Shown in pieces: positions 27,479 through 37,188 of a stretch of DNA of 64,000 bases. The translations under genes were made by a program, and so were the position numbers. Within the stretch, counting starts at the first letter, position 1; the number at the start of each line of letters is the position of its first letter. Under the pieces are notes generated by a model that was given only the letters and a program-made list of their open reading frames with translations, did no database searches and was not told the DNA's origin. This DNA is from CAZLLV01 sp964560325 (lineage in GTDB: Bacteria; Acidobacteriota; Thermoanaerobaculia; Multivoradales; DATKCC01). Location of the stretch: NCBI GenBank assembly GCA_964560325.1, contig CAZLLV010000561.1:7415-71414 (forward strand), written 5' to 3'.

Positions 27479-28353
27479 CGCCACTCTCGGGTCCAACCGC
27501 GCTCGCGGTCCTCGCCCTCTTCGCGATCCCGGCGGCGCTTCCCGCCCAGGAGATCCCGGCCGCCGAGCAGGCCCTTTCCGACGGCCGCGCCGACGACGCG
27601 ATCGAGCTCTATCGCGCGCAGGCCGCCGAGCGCCCGGAGGACGCCGGAGCCCACGCGATCCTCGGCCGCACCCTCGCTCTCGCCGACCGCTACGGAGAGG
27701 CCGCGACGGCGCTCGAGCGGGCGGTCGCGCTGGGCGCGGACGACGTGCGGACCCTCCTCTACCTCGGCTCGGCGCTCTGGGAGAGCGGCCGGCCCGAGGC
27801 GGCCGATCCGGTGCTGGCGCGTGCCGCCCTCACTGCGGAAGCGGCGGCGGCCGGTACCGGAGCCGAGCTCCTCGCCCACCACCAGCTCGGTCGGCTGCGC
27901 CTCTGGGCCGGCCGGCCCGCCGAGGCGATCCCGTCGCTCGAGCGGGCGCTGGCGCTGCGGCCGTCGGCGGGGGACATCGCGCTCGACCTCGCCCGCGCTC
28001 TCGACCGCGCCGGCCGCACGGACGACGCGATCGCCGCCTTCCGGCGGGTGATCGAAGCTTCGCCGGACAGCCACCACGCCCGCTGGGGTCTCGCCCAGGT
28101 GCTCGCCCGCGCCGGCCGCCGCGACGAGGCGGCCGAGCAGCTCCGCGTCTACCGCGAGCTCTACGACGCCGACCAGGACCGCACCCGCCGCATCCGCCGC
28201 GTCGAGTCGCTGGTCGACCTCGCGCACGTCCGCGCCCTCGACGGCGACCACGCCGCCGCCGTCCGGGCGCTCGAAGAGGCGGTCGGCCTCGACCCGGACG
28301 ACCCGAACCTCCGCCGCCTCCTCGCGCGCGAGCGCCTAGCGGCGGGCGGATGA
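27475..28353 (+). CDS. Secreted TPR-repeat protein
   Basis: The 292-residue product has a signal peptide (residues 1-22, ending PAQEIPA) and about six TPR units across the rest (EQALSDGRADDAIELYRAQA, AILGRTLALADRYGEAATAL, LAHHQLGRLRLWAGRPAEAI, ARALDRAGRTDDAIAAFRRV). It would act as a protein-interaction module in the periplasm. The GTG start overlaps the upstream stop by 4 bp, and the stop overlaps an ATG of the FG-GAP gene downstream by 4 bp, so the three are probably one operon. TPR and CRTAC1-type proteins often occur together in this kind of genome. Confidence 0.82.
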   Translation: MTPLSGPTALAVLALFAIPAALPAQEIPAAEQALSDGRADDAIELYRAQAAERPEDAGAHAILGRTLALADRYGEAATALERAVALGADDVRTLLYLGSALWESGRPEAADPVLARAALTAEAAAAGTGAELLAHHQLGRLRLWAGRPAEAIPSLERALALRPSAGDIALDLARALDRAGRTDDAIAAFRRVIEASPDSHHARWGLAQVLARAGRRDEAAEQLRVYRELYDADQDRTRRIRRVESLVDLAHVRALDGDHAAAVRALEEAVGLDPDDPNLRRLLARERLAAGG

Positions 28354-28385
28354 CGGGCGGACGCTGCGATACGATCCCCCGGCCC

Positions 28386-30089
<1,704 letters not shown>

Positions 30090-30170
30090 GGCGCGCCTGC
30101 TAGGATGCCGCAGAGCGGCATGGCCGTGGCCGAGCCGCCGACCCTCTCACCCCGACCGGAGCTTTTCCCC

Positions 30171-31271
30171 ATGGCGACCCTCTTCTTCACCGGCTTCCCC
30201 GGCTTCCTCGGCTCCGAGCTCCTGCCCCGCGTGCTGCGCCGCTCGCCGGACGCCGAGGCGCTCTGCCTGGTGCAACCGAAGTTCGTTGACCTGGCCCGGG
30301 CGCGCGCCGACGAGATCGAGGCGTCCGACGAGGCGTTCACCGGCCGCATCCGGCTGGTCGAGGGGGACGTCACCGCGCCCGGCCTCGGCCTGGGACCGGA
30401 GGGCCGATTCCCGGCCGGGCTCCGGAGCGGCGTCTCCGAGATCTTCCACCTGGCGGCGATCTACGACCTGGCGGTGCCCCGCGACCTCGCGATGCGCGTC
30501 AACGTCGACGGCACCCGGAACCTCCTGCGCTTCGCGGCCGGGTGCGACGCGCTCGAACGCTTCCAGTACGTCTCGACCTGCTACGTCTCCGGCCGCTACG
30601 CGGGCGCTTTCGCCGAGACCGACCTGGTCAAGGGGCAAAACTTCAACAACTTCTACGAGGAGACGAAGTTCCTCGCCGAGGTGCAGGTGCAGGAGTGGAT
30701 GGAGAAGGGACTGCCGGCGACCGTCTACCGGCCGTCGATCGTGGTCGGCGACAGCCGCACCGGCGCGACCGGCAAGTACGACGGCCCGTACTACGTGATC
30801 CGCTGGCTCCTCAAGCAGCCGGGCGTGGCGCTGATGCCGGTGGTGGGCGACCCGAAGCGCACGCGCCTCAACGTCGTCCCTTCCGATTTCGTGATCTCCG
30901 CCATCGACCACCTCTCCGGCGCCCCCGCGTCGCGCGGCGTGGTCTACCAGCTCGCCGATCCCGATCCGCCGACGATCGCGGAGATGCTCGACCTGATCGT
31001 ACGCGCCGTCGACAAGCCGGTGGTCAAGCTCCCGACGCTGCGTTCGGTCGCCAAGGGCGCGCTCGGGCACGTGCCGTTCCTGGAGCGGGTGATGGGCATC
31101 CCACCGGCGGCGATCGACTACTTCGTGCACCCGACCTTCTACCTGACCGACAACACCCGCCGCGACCTCGCCGGCACCGGCATCGAGGTGCCGCCGTTCG
31201 CGAGCTACGTCGACCGGCTGGTCGAGTTCGTCCGCCGGCACCCCGAAGTGCGCTCCAAAGCGATGGCTTAG
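30171..31271 (+). CDS. SDR-type reductase resembling the fatty acyl-CoA reductase (NAD_binding_4) group
   Basis: Predicted extended short-chain dehydrogenase, 366 residues, cytoplasmic. It begins MATLFFTGFPGFLGSELLPR (the GxxGFLG nucleotide motif) and shows EIFHLAAIYDLAVP, NVDGTRNLLRFA, the catalytic-type FQYVSTCYVSGRY, YEETKFLAE (Y-x3-K) and YRPSIVVGDSRTG. This matches thioester-reductase and fatty acyl reductase domains more than sugar epimerases. Substrate is unknown. The ATG at 30171 follows GGAG; in-frame starts upstream (from 30105) would add 22 residues before the Rossmann motif. The stop overlaps the convergent MATE gene by 4 bp. Confidence 0.82.
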   Translation: MATLFFTGFPGFLGSELLPRVLRRSPDAEALCLVQPKFVDLARARADEIEASDEAFTGRIRLVEGDVTAPGLGLGPEGRFPAGLRSGVSEIFHLAAIYDLAVPRDLAMRVNVDGTRNLLRFAAGCDALERFQYVSTCYVSGRYAGAFAETDLVKGQNFNNFYEETKFLAEVQVQEWMEKGLPATVYRPSIVVGDSRTGATGKYDGPYYVIRWLLKQPGVALMPVVGDPKRTRLNVVPSDFVISAIDHLSGAPASRGVVYQLADPDPPTIAEMLDLIVRAVDKPVVKLPTLRSVAKGALGHVPFLERVMGIPPAAIDYFVHPTFYLTDNTRRDLAGTGIEVPPFASYVDRLVEFVRRHPEVRSKAMA

Positions 31272-32608
31272 ATCGCCCCTCCCAGGCTCGCGGGGCCGCG
31301 GCGCCGGATCCAGAGCGCGAGGAGGATCGCGACGGTCGCGAGGCCGGCGGCGAGCCCCCACCAGATCCCGACCAGTCCGGCGCCGACCCGGAAGCCGAGC
31401 CACCAGGCGAGCGGCAGCGCGATGCCGTAGAAGCCGATCAGCATGATGAGGGCCGCGGGCACCGTCCGGCCCATCCCGCGTAGCACGCCGGAGCCCACCA
31501 CCTGGGCGCCGTCGGCGACCTGGAAGGCGGCGACGATCGGCAGGATCGCGGCGCACAGCGCCACCACCGCAGGGTCGTCGGTGAAGAGCTCGGAGAGCGG
31601 CCGCCGTCCGAGCGTGAGCCCGACCGCGGCGACCGCCATCACCCCGCAGCCGAGGGCGAGCGACACCCACGCCGCCCGCTGCGCGCCCGGGAAATCCCGC
31701 GCGCCGAGGAGGTTGCCGACCCGCGTCACCGCGGCGAACGAGATGCCGAGCGGGATCATGAAGGTCCAGGACGAGATCGCGACCACGATCGAGTGAGCGG
31801 CGAGCGGCCCGGGACCGAGCCAGCCGGCCCAGATCATCGACAGGCTGAACGCCCAGTACTCGAGGCCCATCTGCAATCCGACCGGCGCCCCCAGGCCGAG
31901 CAGGCGGCCGATCGAGGGGAGGTGGAACGACTCCCGGCTCCACCCTCTCCAGACGCTCTCCTCGCCCAGAAGGCGCGCGGCGAGCGCGAGGAAGGCGAAC
32001 ATGTAGACCATCGAGATCGAGGTGGCGAGCCCGGCGCCCACGACCCCGAGCGGCGGCGAGCCGAGGTGGCCGAAGATGAAGACCCAGTTGGCGGCCACGT
32101 TGATGGCGTTGGCGGAGAGCGTCGCCCACATCACCGGCTTCATCCGGCCCTGCGCCTGGAGCCAGTGGCGCAGCACCACGTAGCCGAAGAAGGCGGGCAG
32201 CCCGACGATCTGGACCAGGGCGTAGCGGTGCGCCTCGGCCGAGAGGTGCGGGTCCTGACCCAGGCTCACGAGACCGGGGCCGGTGGAGACCACGATCAGG
32301 CAGAGGAGCGGTGTCACGAGCGCCGCCGACACCAGCCCCCGCTGACCGGAGAGGACGAGCCCGCGGCGGTCGCCGGCGCCGTACGCCTGCGCCGCCACCG
32401 GGTCGAGGCCGAGGAGAAGGCCCATCACCACGATCGAGGTGCCGATCAGCCAGAGCCGGCCGAGGGAGGCGGCGTCGAGCGCCTCGACGCTCACCTGGCC
32501 GAGCATGAGCATGTCGACCACCCACAGCGTCATGGCCCCGACCTGCGCCGTCACCAGGGGCGCGGCGAGCCGGGTCAGCCGACGGACCTCGAACGAGACC
32601 GGTTTCAC
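31268..32608 (-). CDS. MATE-family multidrug/sodium exporter
   Basis: Inner-membrane antiporter of about 446 residues with roughly 12 hydrophobic segments in two similar halves: RLTRLAAPLVTAQVGAMTLWVVDMLMLG at the N terminus, VVMGLLLGLDPVAAQAYGAGD in the first half, PLGISFAAVTRVGNLLGARD in the second. These are standard NorM/MATE elements. Substrates are not predictable. The GTG at 32608 (VKPVSFEVRRL) was chosen because it gives the usual short N terminus; the frame extends to a GTG at 32668 that would add 20 residues. The gene is convergent with the SDR gene and divergent from the metallophosphoesterase. Confidence 0.88.
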   Translation of the reverse strand: MKPVSFEVRRLTRLAAPLVTAQVGAMTLWVVDMLMLGQVSVEALDAASLGRLWLIGTSIVVMGLLLGLDPVAAQAYGAGDRRGLVLSGQRGLVSAALVTPLLCLIVVSTGPGLVSLGQDPHLSAEAHRYALVQIVGLPAFFGYVVLRHWLQAQGRMKPVMWATLSANAINVAANWVFIFGHLGSPPLGVVGAGLATSISMVYMFAFLALAARLLGEESVWRGWSRESFHLPSIGRLLGLGAPVGLQMGLEYWAFSLSMIWAGWLGPGPLAAHSIVVAISSWTFMIPLGISFAAVTRVGNLLGARDFPGAQRAAWVSLALGCGVMAVAAVGLTLGRRPLSELFTDDPAVVALCAAILPIVAAFQVADGAQVVGSGVLRGMGRTVPAALIMLIGFYGIALPLAWWLGFRVGAGLVGIWWGLAAGLATVAILLALWIRRRGPASLGGAI

Positions 32609-32721
32609 GGGAGATCGGGGAGGAGCCGGAGCGAAGGAGCCTGCCTGCAAGAGCTGCCACGGTAGCACGATCGAGCGCGGTGGCGCCGGCCGTCGCGCCG
32701 TGCGGTAGCCTTCCCACTCGC

Positions 32722-34299
32722 ATGACCTCGTCCGACCCTCCCTCGCCCGCCCCCGGGAAGCCTTCGGCCCGCCGGTGGCGGCGCTTGCCGGCGGTACTCG
32801 CCTGGTTGGCCCTGCTGGCAGGACTCGCCGCGGTCGACGGCTTCTGGATCGAGCCCCGCCTCCTCCTCGGCCGTGAGCGGTTCGAGGTCGACCTGGTGCC
32901 GGGGCGCTACCGGGTCGTCCACCTCTCCGATCTCCACGTCCTGCCGCAGCGGCGTCTCTACGACCGGTTGCTCCGCCGCGTCGCCGCCGAGGAGCCCGAC
33001 CTGATCCTGGTGAGCGGCGACCTGGTGGCGGACGCCCCCAGTGCCGAGCTCCTCCAGGAACGGGCGCGTGACGCCGCGCGCTGGATCTCGCGCCTGCGGC
33101 CGGTCGCCCCCGTGCTCGCCGTCCAGGGGCACTCCGAGTACCTGGGCGAGGTGATCTCGATCCTGGCGGACGCGGGAGTCGAGTGGGTTTCGAACGAGGG
33201 ACGGTCGATCGGTCCCGGCGGGGAGGGGATCCTCCTCCTCGGGCTCAACCAGCAGGTCGGCCTCGACGCCGACCGGGTGGCGCCGCCGGTCTTCTCCCTC
33301 GGCTCGCTCGAGGCGGGCGGCGAGACGCTCCTCCTCGCCCGCTCCGAGCTCCGCAGGAACCGCTACCTGAGCTACGACCCGAAGCCGCGCCGGGCGGGCG
33401 ACCTGGCGCGGGAAGGCGGCCCCTTCGCCTGGAGCGGCTACGACGCGTCCGTGTCACTGCGGGTCGAGGACGCTACGAGCGGCGCCGGGCTCGCCGTCCA
33501 CAGCCGCTACGCGGTGGGCGAGAACCGCGCGATTCGGCTGGCGCGGGCGAAGGGGTGGCCGGGCGACACCGGTCATTTCGCCCTCACCTTCGACGGCAGC
33601 GCGCCCGAGACGGAAGAGGGAGAGGGCCGGCTCAACCGACTGGACACGGGCGTTTCGCCGGAGCCCGGGCGCTGGTACCGGTTGCGCCTGGTGACCGAGG
33701 TCCTTCCCGACCGGCTCGAAGTCCGCGGGCGCGTCTGGCCGGAAGGGGAGGAGGAGCCGGACGAGTGGCAGGCTTGGGCGGTCGACCGTTCGGTGCGCCG
33801 GGTCGAGCGGGGAACGGTGGCGCTCTGGACCTGGGGCGAAGGGACCACGGCCTACCGGGATCTGCGAGTGGTCGAGGACGGCCGGACGCTCCTCGACGCA
33901 CCGCTCGGCGGGACGACGACCGCCGGCGGGTCGGAGCTGCCCGCCGGCTTCCTCGACGGCGCGCGGGCCACCCGCCTCGCCCTGGCGCTCGCGCGCAGCC
34001 CGGAGGTGCCGCCGGGAACGCCGCGGGTGGTCTTGACCCACACGCCCGGGCCGGTGGTCGAGGCGGCCGAGCGGGATGTGCGGCTGGTCCTCGCCGGCCA
34101 CACCCACGGCGGCCAGGTCCGCCTGCCCTTCTTCGGTGCGCTCGTCACCCGCTCGGAGATCGGCCGCCGCTACGACCGGGGGCTCTTCGACTGGCCGGAC
34201 GGCGCGGACACTCTGCTCTACGTCAACGCCGGGGTCGGCACCTCGATCCTGCCGGTGCGCTTCTTCGACCCGCCGGTCTACGCCGTCTTCGACTTCTGA
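32722..34299 (+). CDS. Metallophosphoesterase with an inserted ConA/LamG-like domain and altered metal motif
   Basis: Membrane-anchored phosphoesterase of 525 residues: a hydrophobic helix at residues 18-37 (LPAVLAWLALLAGLAAVDG), then calcineurin-type motifs HLSDLHVLP (residue 67), LVSGDLVAD (98), VLTHTPGP (438) and LAGHTHGGQ (459), as in YkuE-like enzymes. Between 200 and 400 lies an extra beta-rich domain (YDASVSLRVED near 240, GRWYRLRLVTEVLPDRLEV, RGTVALWTWGEGTTAYRDLRV near 370) resembling LamG/DUF1080 jelly rolls. The normal GNHE motif reads GHSE (residues 136-139), so the catalytic histidine is absent or shifted by one. Activity is therefore doubtful. Start ATG at 32722; a GTG-like start at 32680 is less likely. 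Confidence 0.82.
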   Translation: MTSSDPPSPAPGKPSARRWRRLPAVLAWLALLAGLAAVDGFWIEPRLLLGRERFEVDLVPGRYRVVHLSDLHVLPQRRLYDRLLRRVAAEEPDLILVSGDLVADAPSAELLQERARDAARWISRLRPVAPVLAVQGHSEYLGEVISILADAGVEWVSNEGRSIGPGGEGILLLGLNQQVGLDADRVAPPVFSLGSLEAGGETLLLARSELRRNRYLSYDPKPRRAGDLAREGGPFAWSGYDASVSLRVEDATSGAGLAVHSRYAVGENRAIRLARAKGWPGDTGHFALTFDGSAPETEEGEGRLNRLDTGVSPEPGRWYRLRLVTEVLPDRLEVRGRVWPEGEEEPDEWQAWAVDRSVRRVERGTVALWTWGEGTTAYRDLRVVEDGRTLLDAPLGGTTTAGGSELPAGFLDGARATRLALALARSPEVPPGTPRVVLTHTPGPVVEAAERDVRLVLAGHTHGGQVRLPFFGALVTRSEIGRRYDRGLFDWPDGADTLLYVNAGVGTSILPVRFFDPPVYAVFDF

Positions 34300-34309
34300 A
34301 GCGGCCCGG

Positions 34310-34861
34310 TCAGGGCCAGAGCCAGCCGAAGACGGCGCCGGTGGCGAGGGCGTAGAGCAGGCCGTCCAGGAGCTGCTTCGCCACGTACGACCAGGGCCGG
34401 CCGAACCAGATGCCCTCCTGCACGTACGCCCACGAGTAGCCGAGCCAGGCGACGGTGCCGCCGATCTGGAACGGGAGCACGAAGCCGTAGCCGGAAGGCA
34501 CGGTGTTCGACAGCACGTAGGCGACCGTGACGCTCACCACCAGCGCCCAGACGAACCACTGCGCGAGCGAGCGGCTCATCGACGGATCGCCGTTCGGCAG
34601 CATCACGACGAAGGCGACCGGCCCCTCCTGCATCTTCTTCCGGTGGTCGGCGCTCTGCATCGCCGCCCGGTCGGCGGCGTGCGGGACGGTGTAGAGGCCC
34701 GGTGCGGCGCCGCGGAGCGCCGAGCGTGCGGCGCCTTCGTCCGGCAGGCCGTGAAAGTCCTTCCGGTGCCAGGGAAAGACCATCCAAACGAGCGAGCTCA
34801 GGATGAACACGGCGACCGCGGAGAGCACCACGGGAAGCCACAGAGCGGTCAGAGAGACCAT
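34310..34861 (-). CDS. Small multi-pass membrane protein of unknown function
   Basis: The 183-residue product starts MVSLTALWLPVVLSAVAVFILSSLVWMVFP, has a soluble stretch (residues 32-85, WHRKDFHGLPDE, MQSADHRKKMQEGPVAFVVM) and three further membrane helices to the C terminus. Family not identified with certainty; the pattern W-HRKDF--LPDE followed by a short soluble part recalls uncharacterised proteins of acidobacteria and proteobacteria. Start is well supported by AAGGAGG 6-7 bases upstream. It is convergent with the metallophosphoesterase and divergent from the NAD-binding gene. Confidence 0.78.
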   Translation of the reverse strand: MVSLTALWLPVVLSAVAVFILSSLVWMVFPWHRKDFHGLPDEGAARSALRGAAPGLYTVPHAADRAAMQSADHRKKMQEGPVAFVVMLPNGDPSMSRSLAQWFVWALVVSVTVAYVLSNTVPSGYGFVLPFQIGGTVAWLGYSWAYVQEGIWFGRPWSYVAKQLLDGLLYALATGAVFGWLWP

Positions 34862-34984
34862 CGTCTTCCTCCTTGTCGGGGAACGGCTTGCGGGCGGATC
34901 GGCCTCGATGATAGCCGAACCGGAGGCCGTCCGGCCGCTGCTGCGCACGAGTCTTGCGAAGGATCACGGACGGAGGGCATGAGA

Positions 34985-35617
34985 ATGAAGGTACTCGTCA
35001 TCGGAGCGAACGGAAACACCGGCATGCGGGTGGTGCACCTGCTCAAGCAGCGGGACCACGAGCCGCGGGCGATGATCCGGCACACCGACCAGAAGCCGAA
35101 GTTCGACGCCATGGACACCGAGACCGTCCGGGCGGACCTCGAGAAGGAGATCCGCCACGCTTTCGACGGCTGCGGCGCGGTGGTCTTCGCCGCCGGCTCC
35201 GGCTCGCGGACGGGGCCGGAGAAGACCGAGGCGGTCGACCGCGACGGCGCGATCCGAGCGATCGAAGCGGCCGCCGAGGCCGGCGCGCGGCGCTTCGTCA
35301 TGCTGAGCTCGATGGGCGCCGACCCGGAGAGCGAGGGGCACGAGATCTCGCACTACTTGCGAGCCAAGGGGGTAGCGGACGAGCACCTGCGCGCGAGCGG
35401 GCTCGACTACACGATCGTACGCCCGGGCCGGCTCAACAACCGGCCGGCGGCCACCTATATCGACGCCGCCGAGCGCCTCGGGCGCCACGGCGAGATCTCG
35501 CGCGACGACCTCTCCGAGGTGCTGGTCGCCTGCCTCGACCTCCCGAACACCCGGGGCAAGACCTTCGAGGTGCTCGCCGGAGAGCGGCCGGTGCAGAAGG
35601 CGCTCGAGGCGCTCTGA
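34985..35617 (+). CDS. NAD(P)-binding atypical SDR (NmrA/YwnB-like)
   Basis: The 210-residue cytoplasmic protein starts MKVLVIGANGNTGMRVVHLL, with a GxxGxxG dinucleotide motif, followed by VVFAAGSGSRTG, ARRFVMLSSMGAD and a C-terminal substrate lid, the layout of the SDR_a5/NmrA-like group of NAD(P)H-binding oxidoreductases or redox sensors. Length is normal for the group. GGAGG at 34972-34976 lies 8 bases before the ATG at 34985 and only 2 before the ATG at 34979, so the second was chosen. Substrate unknown. Confidence 0.85.
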   Translation: MKVLVIGANGNTGMRVVHLLKQRDHEPRAMIRHTDQKPKFDAMDTETVRADLEKEIRHAFDGCGAVVFAAGSGSRTGPEKTEAVDRDGAIRAIEAAAEAGARRFVMLSSMGADPESEGHEISHYLRAKGVADEHLRASGLDYTIVRPGRLNNRPAATYIDAAERLGRHGEISRDDLSEVLVACLDLPNTRGKTFEVLAGERPVQKALEAL

Positions 35618-35676
35618 AGGCCGGGGCGCCGTCCGGGATCTCCCGGCGGGGCCTCGCTTCGGGAGAGAATCGGGGT

Positions 35677-36150
35677 GTGCAGATCCATCGAATCGAGCGC
35701 GAGACGTTCCTCGCCCGGCCCCGGCCGGAGGTCTTCGAGTTCTTCTCCGACGCGGGCAACCTGGAGGAGCTGACGCCCGATTTCCTGCGCTTCGAGATCG
35801 TGACGCCCTCACCTTCGAAGGGGCCGATCGAGATGGCCGCCGGGCGCCTCATCGACTACCGATTGCGCGTGAGAGGCGTGCCGATCCGCTGGCGTAGCGT
35901 GATCCGGGTCTGGGAGCCGCCCGTCCGGTTCGTCGACGAGCAGGTGCGGGGCCCCTACCGAAGGTGGCACCACGAGCACCTCTTCGAGGAGCGGGACGGG
36001 GGGACGGCGGTCATCGACCGGGTCGACTACGCGGTCCCCGGCGGCCCGGGCCTCGAGCGGCTGGTGCACCGCCTCCTCGTCGGTCCCGACGTCCGGAAGA
36101 TCTTCGACCACCGCCAGCAGCGGCTGGAGGAGATCTTCGGCGAGGTGTAA
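35677..36150 (+). CDS. SRPBCC-fold ligand-binding protein
   Basis: Predicted START-like protein of 157 residues: VQIHRIERETFLARPRPEVFEFFSDAGNLEEL at the N terminus, IDYRLRVRGVPIRWRSVIRVW in the middle and DVRKIFDHRQQRLEEIF at the end, typical of the polyketide-cyclase/CoxG-like SRPBCC proteins that bind hydrophobic ligands. Start is the GTG at 35677 with GGGAGA upstream; the frame is open further 5' through the end of the previous gene. It follows the SDR gene by 59 bp and may be cotranscribed with it. Confidence 0.82.
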   Translation: MQIHRIERETFLARPRPEVFEFFSDAGNLEELTPDFLRFEIVTPSPSKGPIEMAAGRLIDYRLRVRGVPIRWRSVIRVWEPPVRFVDEQVRGPYRRWHHEHLFEERDGGTAVIDRVDYAVPGGPGLERLVHRLLVGPDVRKIFDHRQQRLEEIFGEV

Positions 36151-36175
36151 ATCCGTGGCGTGGGCCGCCCGTCCC

Positions 36176-36229
36176 GGCAGGGGTCGGGGGCTTCCGCCCG
36201 GCGTCGGCTCGGAACCCCCGTCCCCTGCC
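36176..36229. repeat. Long imperfect hairpin downstream of the SRPBCC gene
   Basis: Left arm 36176-36195 and right arm 36211-36229 pair over about 18 bp: GGCAGGGG with CCCCTGCC and CGGGGG with CCCCCG, broken by one T-T mismatch, then TTCC with GGAA after a bulged C. The loop is 15 bases. No T run follows, so a simple intrinsic terminator is unlikely; it could be a Rho-related or mobile palindromic element. It lies at the 5' edge of the lower-GC toxin-antitoxin-like patch. Confidence 0.5.
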
Positions 36230-36305
36230 TCCCGCCCGGGATCGCCTGCCGACGGGGTAGAATTCAGCGTGTGATGGGTGGAAGGAGAGCTGGCCCGGAG
36301 GTTCT

Positions 36306-36542
36306 GTGCCGACCGTCTTGAGGGTTGGGCCGTACCGGGCCTTCTTCTTCGCCGGGGATCGCGGCGAGCCGATCCACGTTCATGTCGAGCGTGATCAAGG
36401 AATGGCCAAATTCTGGCTACAGCCGGTCCGGCTGGCGAAAAGCCGCGGATTCGGCAGTGCCGAGCTCAACAGAATCAGCAAGATCGTGGAGGAGAACCAG
36501 GAGCGATTCCGGGAGGCATGGAATGACTATTTTGAAAGCTGA
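36306..36542 (+). CDS. DUF4160 protein
   Basis: Small protein of 78 residues with the DUF4160 hallmark: a start MPTVLRVGPYRAFFF, GEPIHVHVERDQGMAKFWL and a helical end LNRISKIVEENQERFREAWNDYF. It is followed at once, with a 20 bp overlap, by a DUF2442 gene, the usual partner. The pair is widely regarded as a putative toxin-antitoxin-like module, but no biochemical role is established. Base composition here is visibly lower in GC than in neighbouring genes, which fits recent acquisition. Start is a GTG. Confidence 0.88.
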   Translation: MPTVLRVGPYRAFFFAGDRGEPIHVHVERDQGMAKFWLQPVRLAKSRGFGSAELNRISKIVEENQERFREAWNDYFES

Positions 36543-36819
36543 GCCTCGCTTGGCGGATGTGGTGACGGTGACCGTAACGGATGACGATCTGGTCGCGGAT
36601 CTGAGCGATGGCCGGAAGATTTCCGTGCCGCTTTCCTGGTATCCACGGCTCGCCGACGCGACCGCTGAGGAGCGCGGCAACTGGCGATTGATAGGTCACG
36701 GAGAAGGAGTTCACTGGCCGGACCTGGACGAGGACATCAGCGCCGCAAACCTTGTTTTCGGGCAGCCCTCGGGAGAGAGCCAAGCGTCACTTGACCGCTG
36801 GCGCAGGAGCCGTGGGTAG
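36523..36819 (+). CDS. DUF2442 protein
   Basis: Product of 98 residues starting MTILKAEPRLADVVTVTVTD and carrying the DUF2442 core: DLVADLSDGRKISVPLSWYPRLADAT, followed by NWRLIGHGEGVHWPDLDEDISAANL. The last 20 residues are polar and probably disordered. The ATG lies inside the end of the DUF4160 gene (20 bp overlap), preceded by GGGAGG, so translation is coupled. It is best read as the partner of the DUF4160 protein in a two-gene module of unknown function. Confidence 0.88.
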   Translation: MTILKAEPRLADVVTVTVTDDDLVADLSDGRKISVPLSWYPRLADATAEERGNWRLIGHGEGVHWPDLDEDISAANLVFGQPSGESQASLDRWRRSRG

Positions 36820-36921
36820 AAGAGAACACCCATTACTTTCGGCCATTTTTTCTGAGTCGTCTGCTTCGCGGTAAGACTGAATGTTTACAATTGTGCACCC
36901 CTGATCGACAGATCAAGAATT

Positions 36922-37170
36922 ATGGCTCTGGACCAGAAGCTGGCACAGACGCTCCGCGCCAAGAACGGCGCGGAGCGGATGCAGATCGCCTTCGGCATGT
37001 TCCGGGCTGTTCGCCGGATGATCGAGAGCCGGCTCCGGGAGGAGCACCCGGAGTGGGACGACGAGGCGCTCCGGGGAGCCGTGGCCCGGTGCATCGCGGA
37101 GTATCCCGACGAGCGGAAGTGGGCCGTGTGGGTGACGCCTCGGAGCTCGGGCTCGGCCGGGACTCTTTGA
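36922..37170 (+). CDS. Small helical protein resembling Rv0078B-type antitoxins
   Basis: The 82-residue product is rich in helix: QTLRAKNGAERMQIAFGMFRAVRRMIESRL, then EEHPEWDDEALRGAVARCIAEY. The pattern of ER-M--MF---R-MI----R--HPxW-x-ALR-AV-R resembles the Rv0078B-related antitoxin group by eye. No toxin gene follows; the next gene is convergent. The stop lies inside the left arm-loop of a terminator hairpin. A short palindrome, TGATC-GACA-GATCA at 36902-36915, sits just upstream of the ATG and could be an operator. Upstream gap 36820-36921 is AT-richer with no other signal. Confidence 0.6.
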   Translation: MALDQKLAQTLRAKNGAERMQIAFGMFRAVRRMIESRLREEHPEWDDEALRGAVARCIAEYPDERKWAVWVTPRSSGSAGTL

Positions 37171-37181
37171 GCCCGAGCTCC
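37142..37181. terminator. Hairpin terminator between convergent genes
   Basis: Perfect 13 bp arms GGAGCTCGGGCTC (37142-37154) and GAGCCCGAGCTCC (37169-37181) enclose a 14-base loop. The left arm is inside the end of the small helical gene and the right arm lies 8 bp before the stop of the GMC gene on the other strand. A short TTT follows on the plus strand. Placement between convergent genes supports a terminator. Confidence 0.65.
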
Positions 37182-37188
37182 TTTCCCC

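Noticed and set aside
36922..37170. Complete toxin-antitoxin pair around the small helical protein
   Set aside because: No toxin-like gene is adjacent; the next gene is the convergent GMC oxidoreductase.
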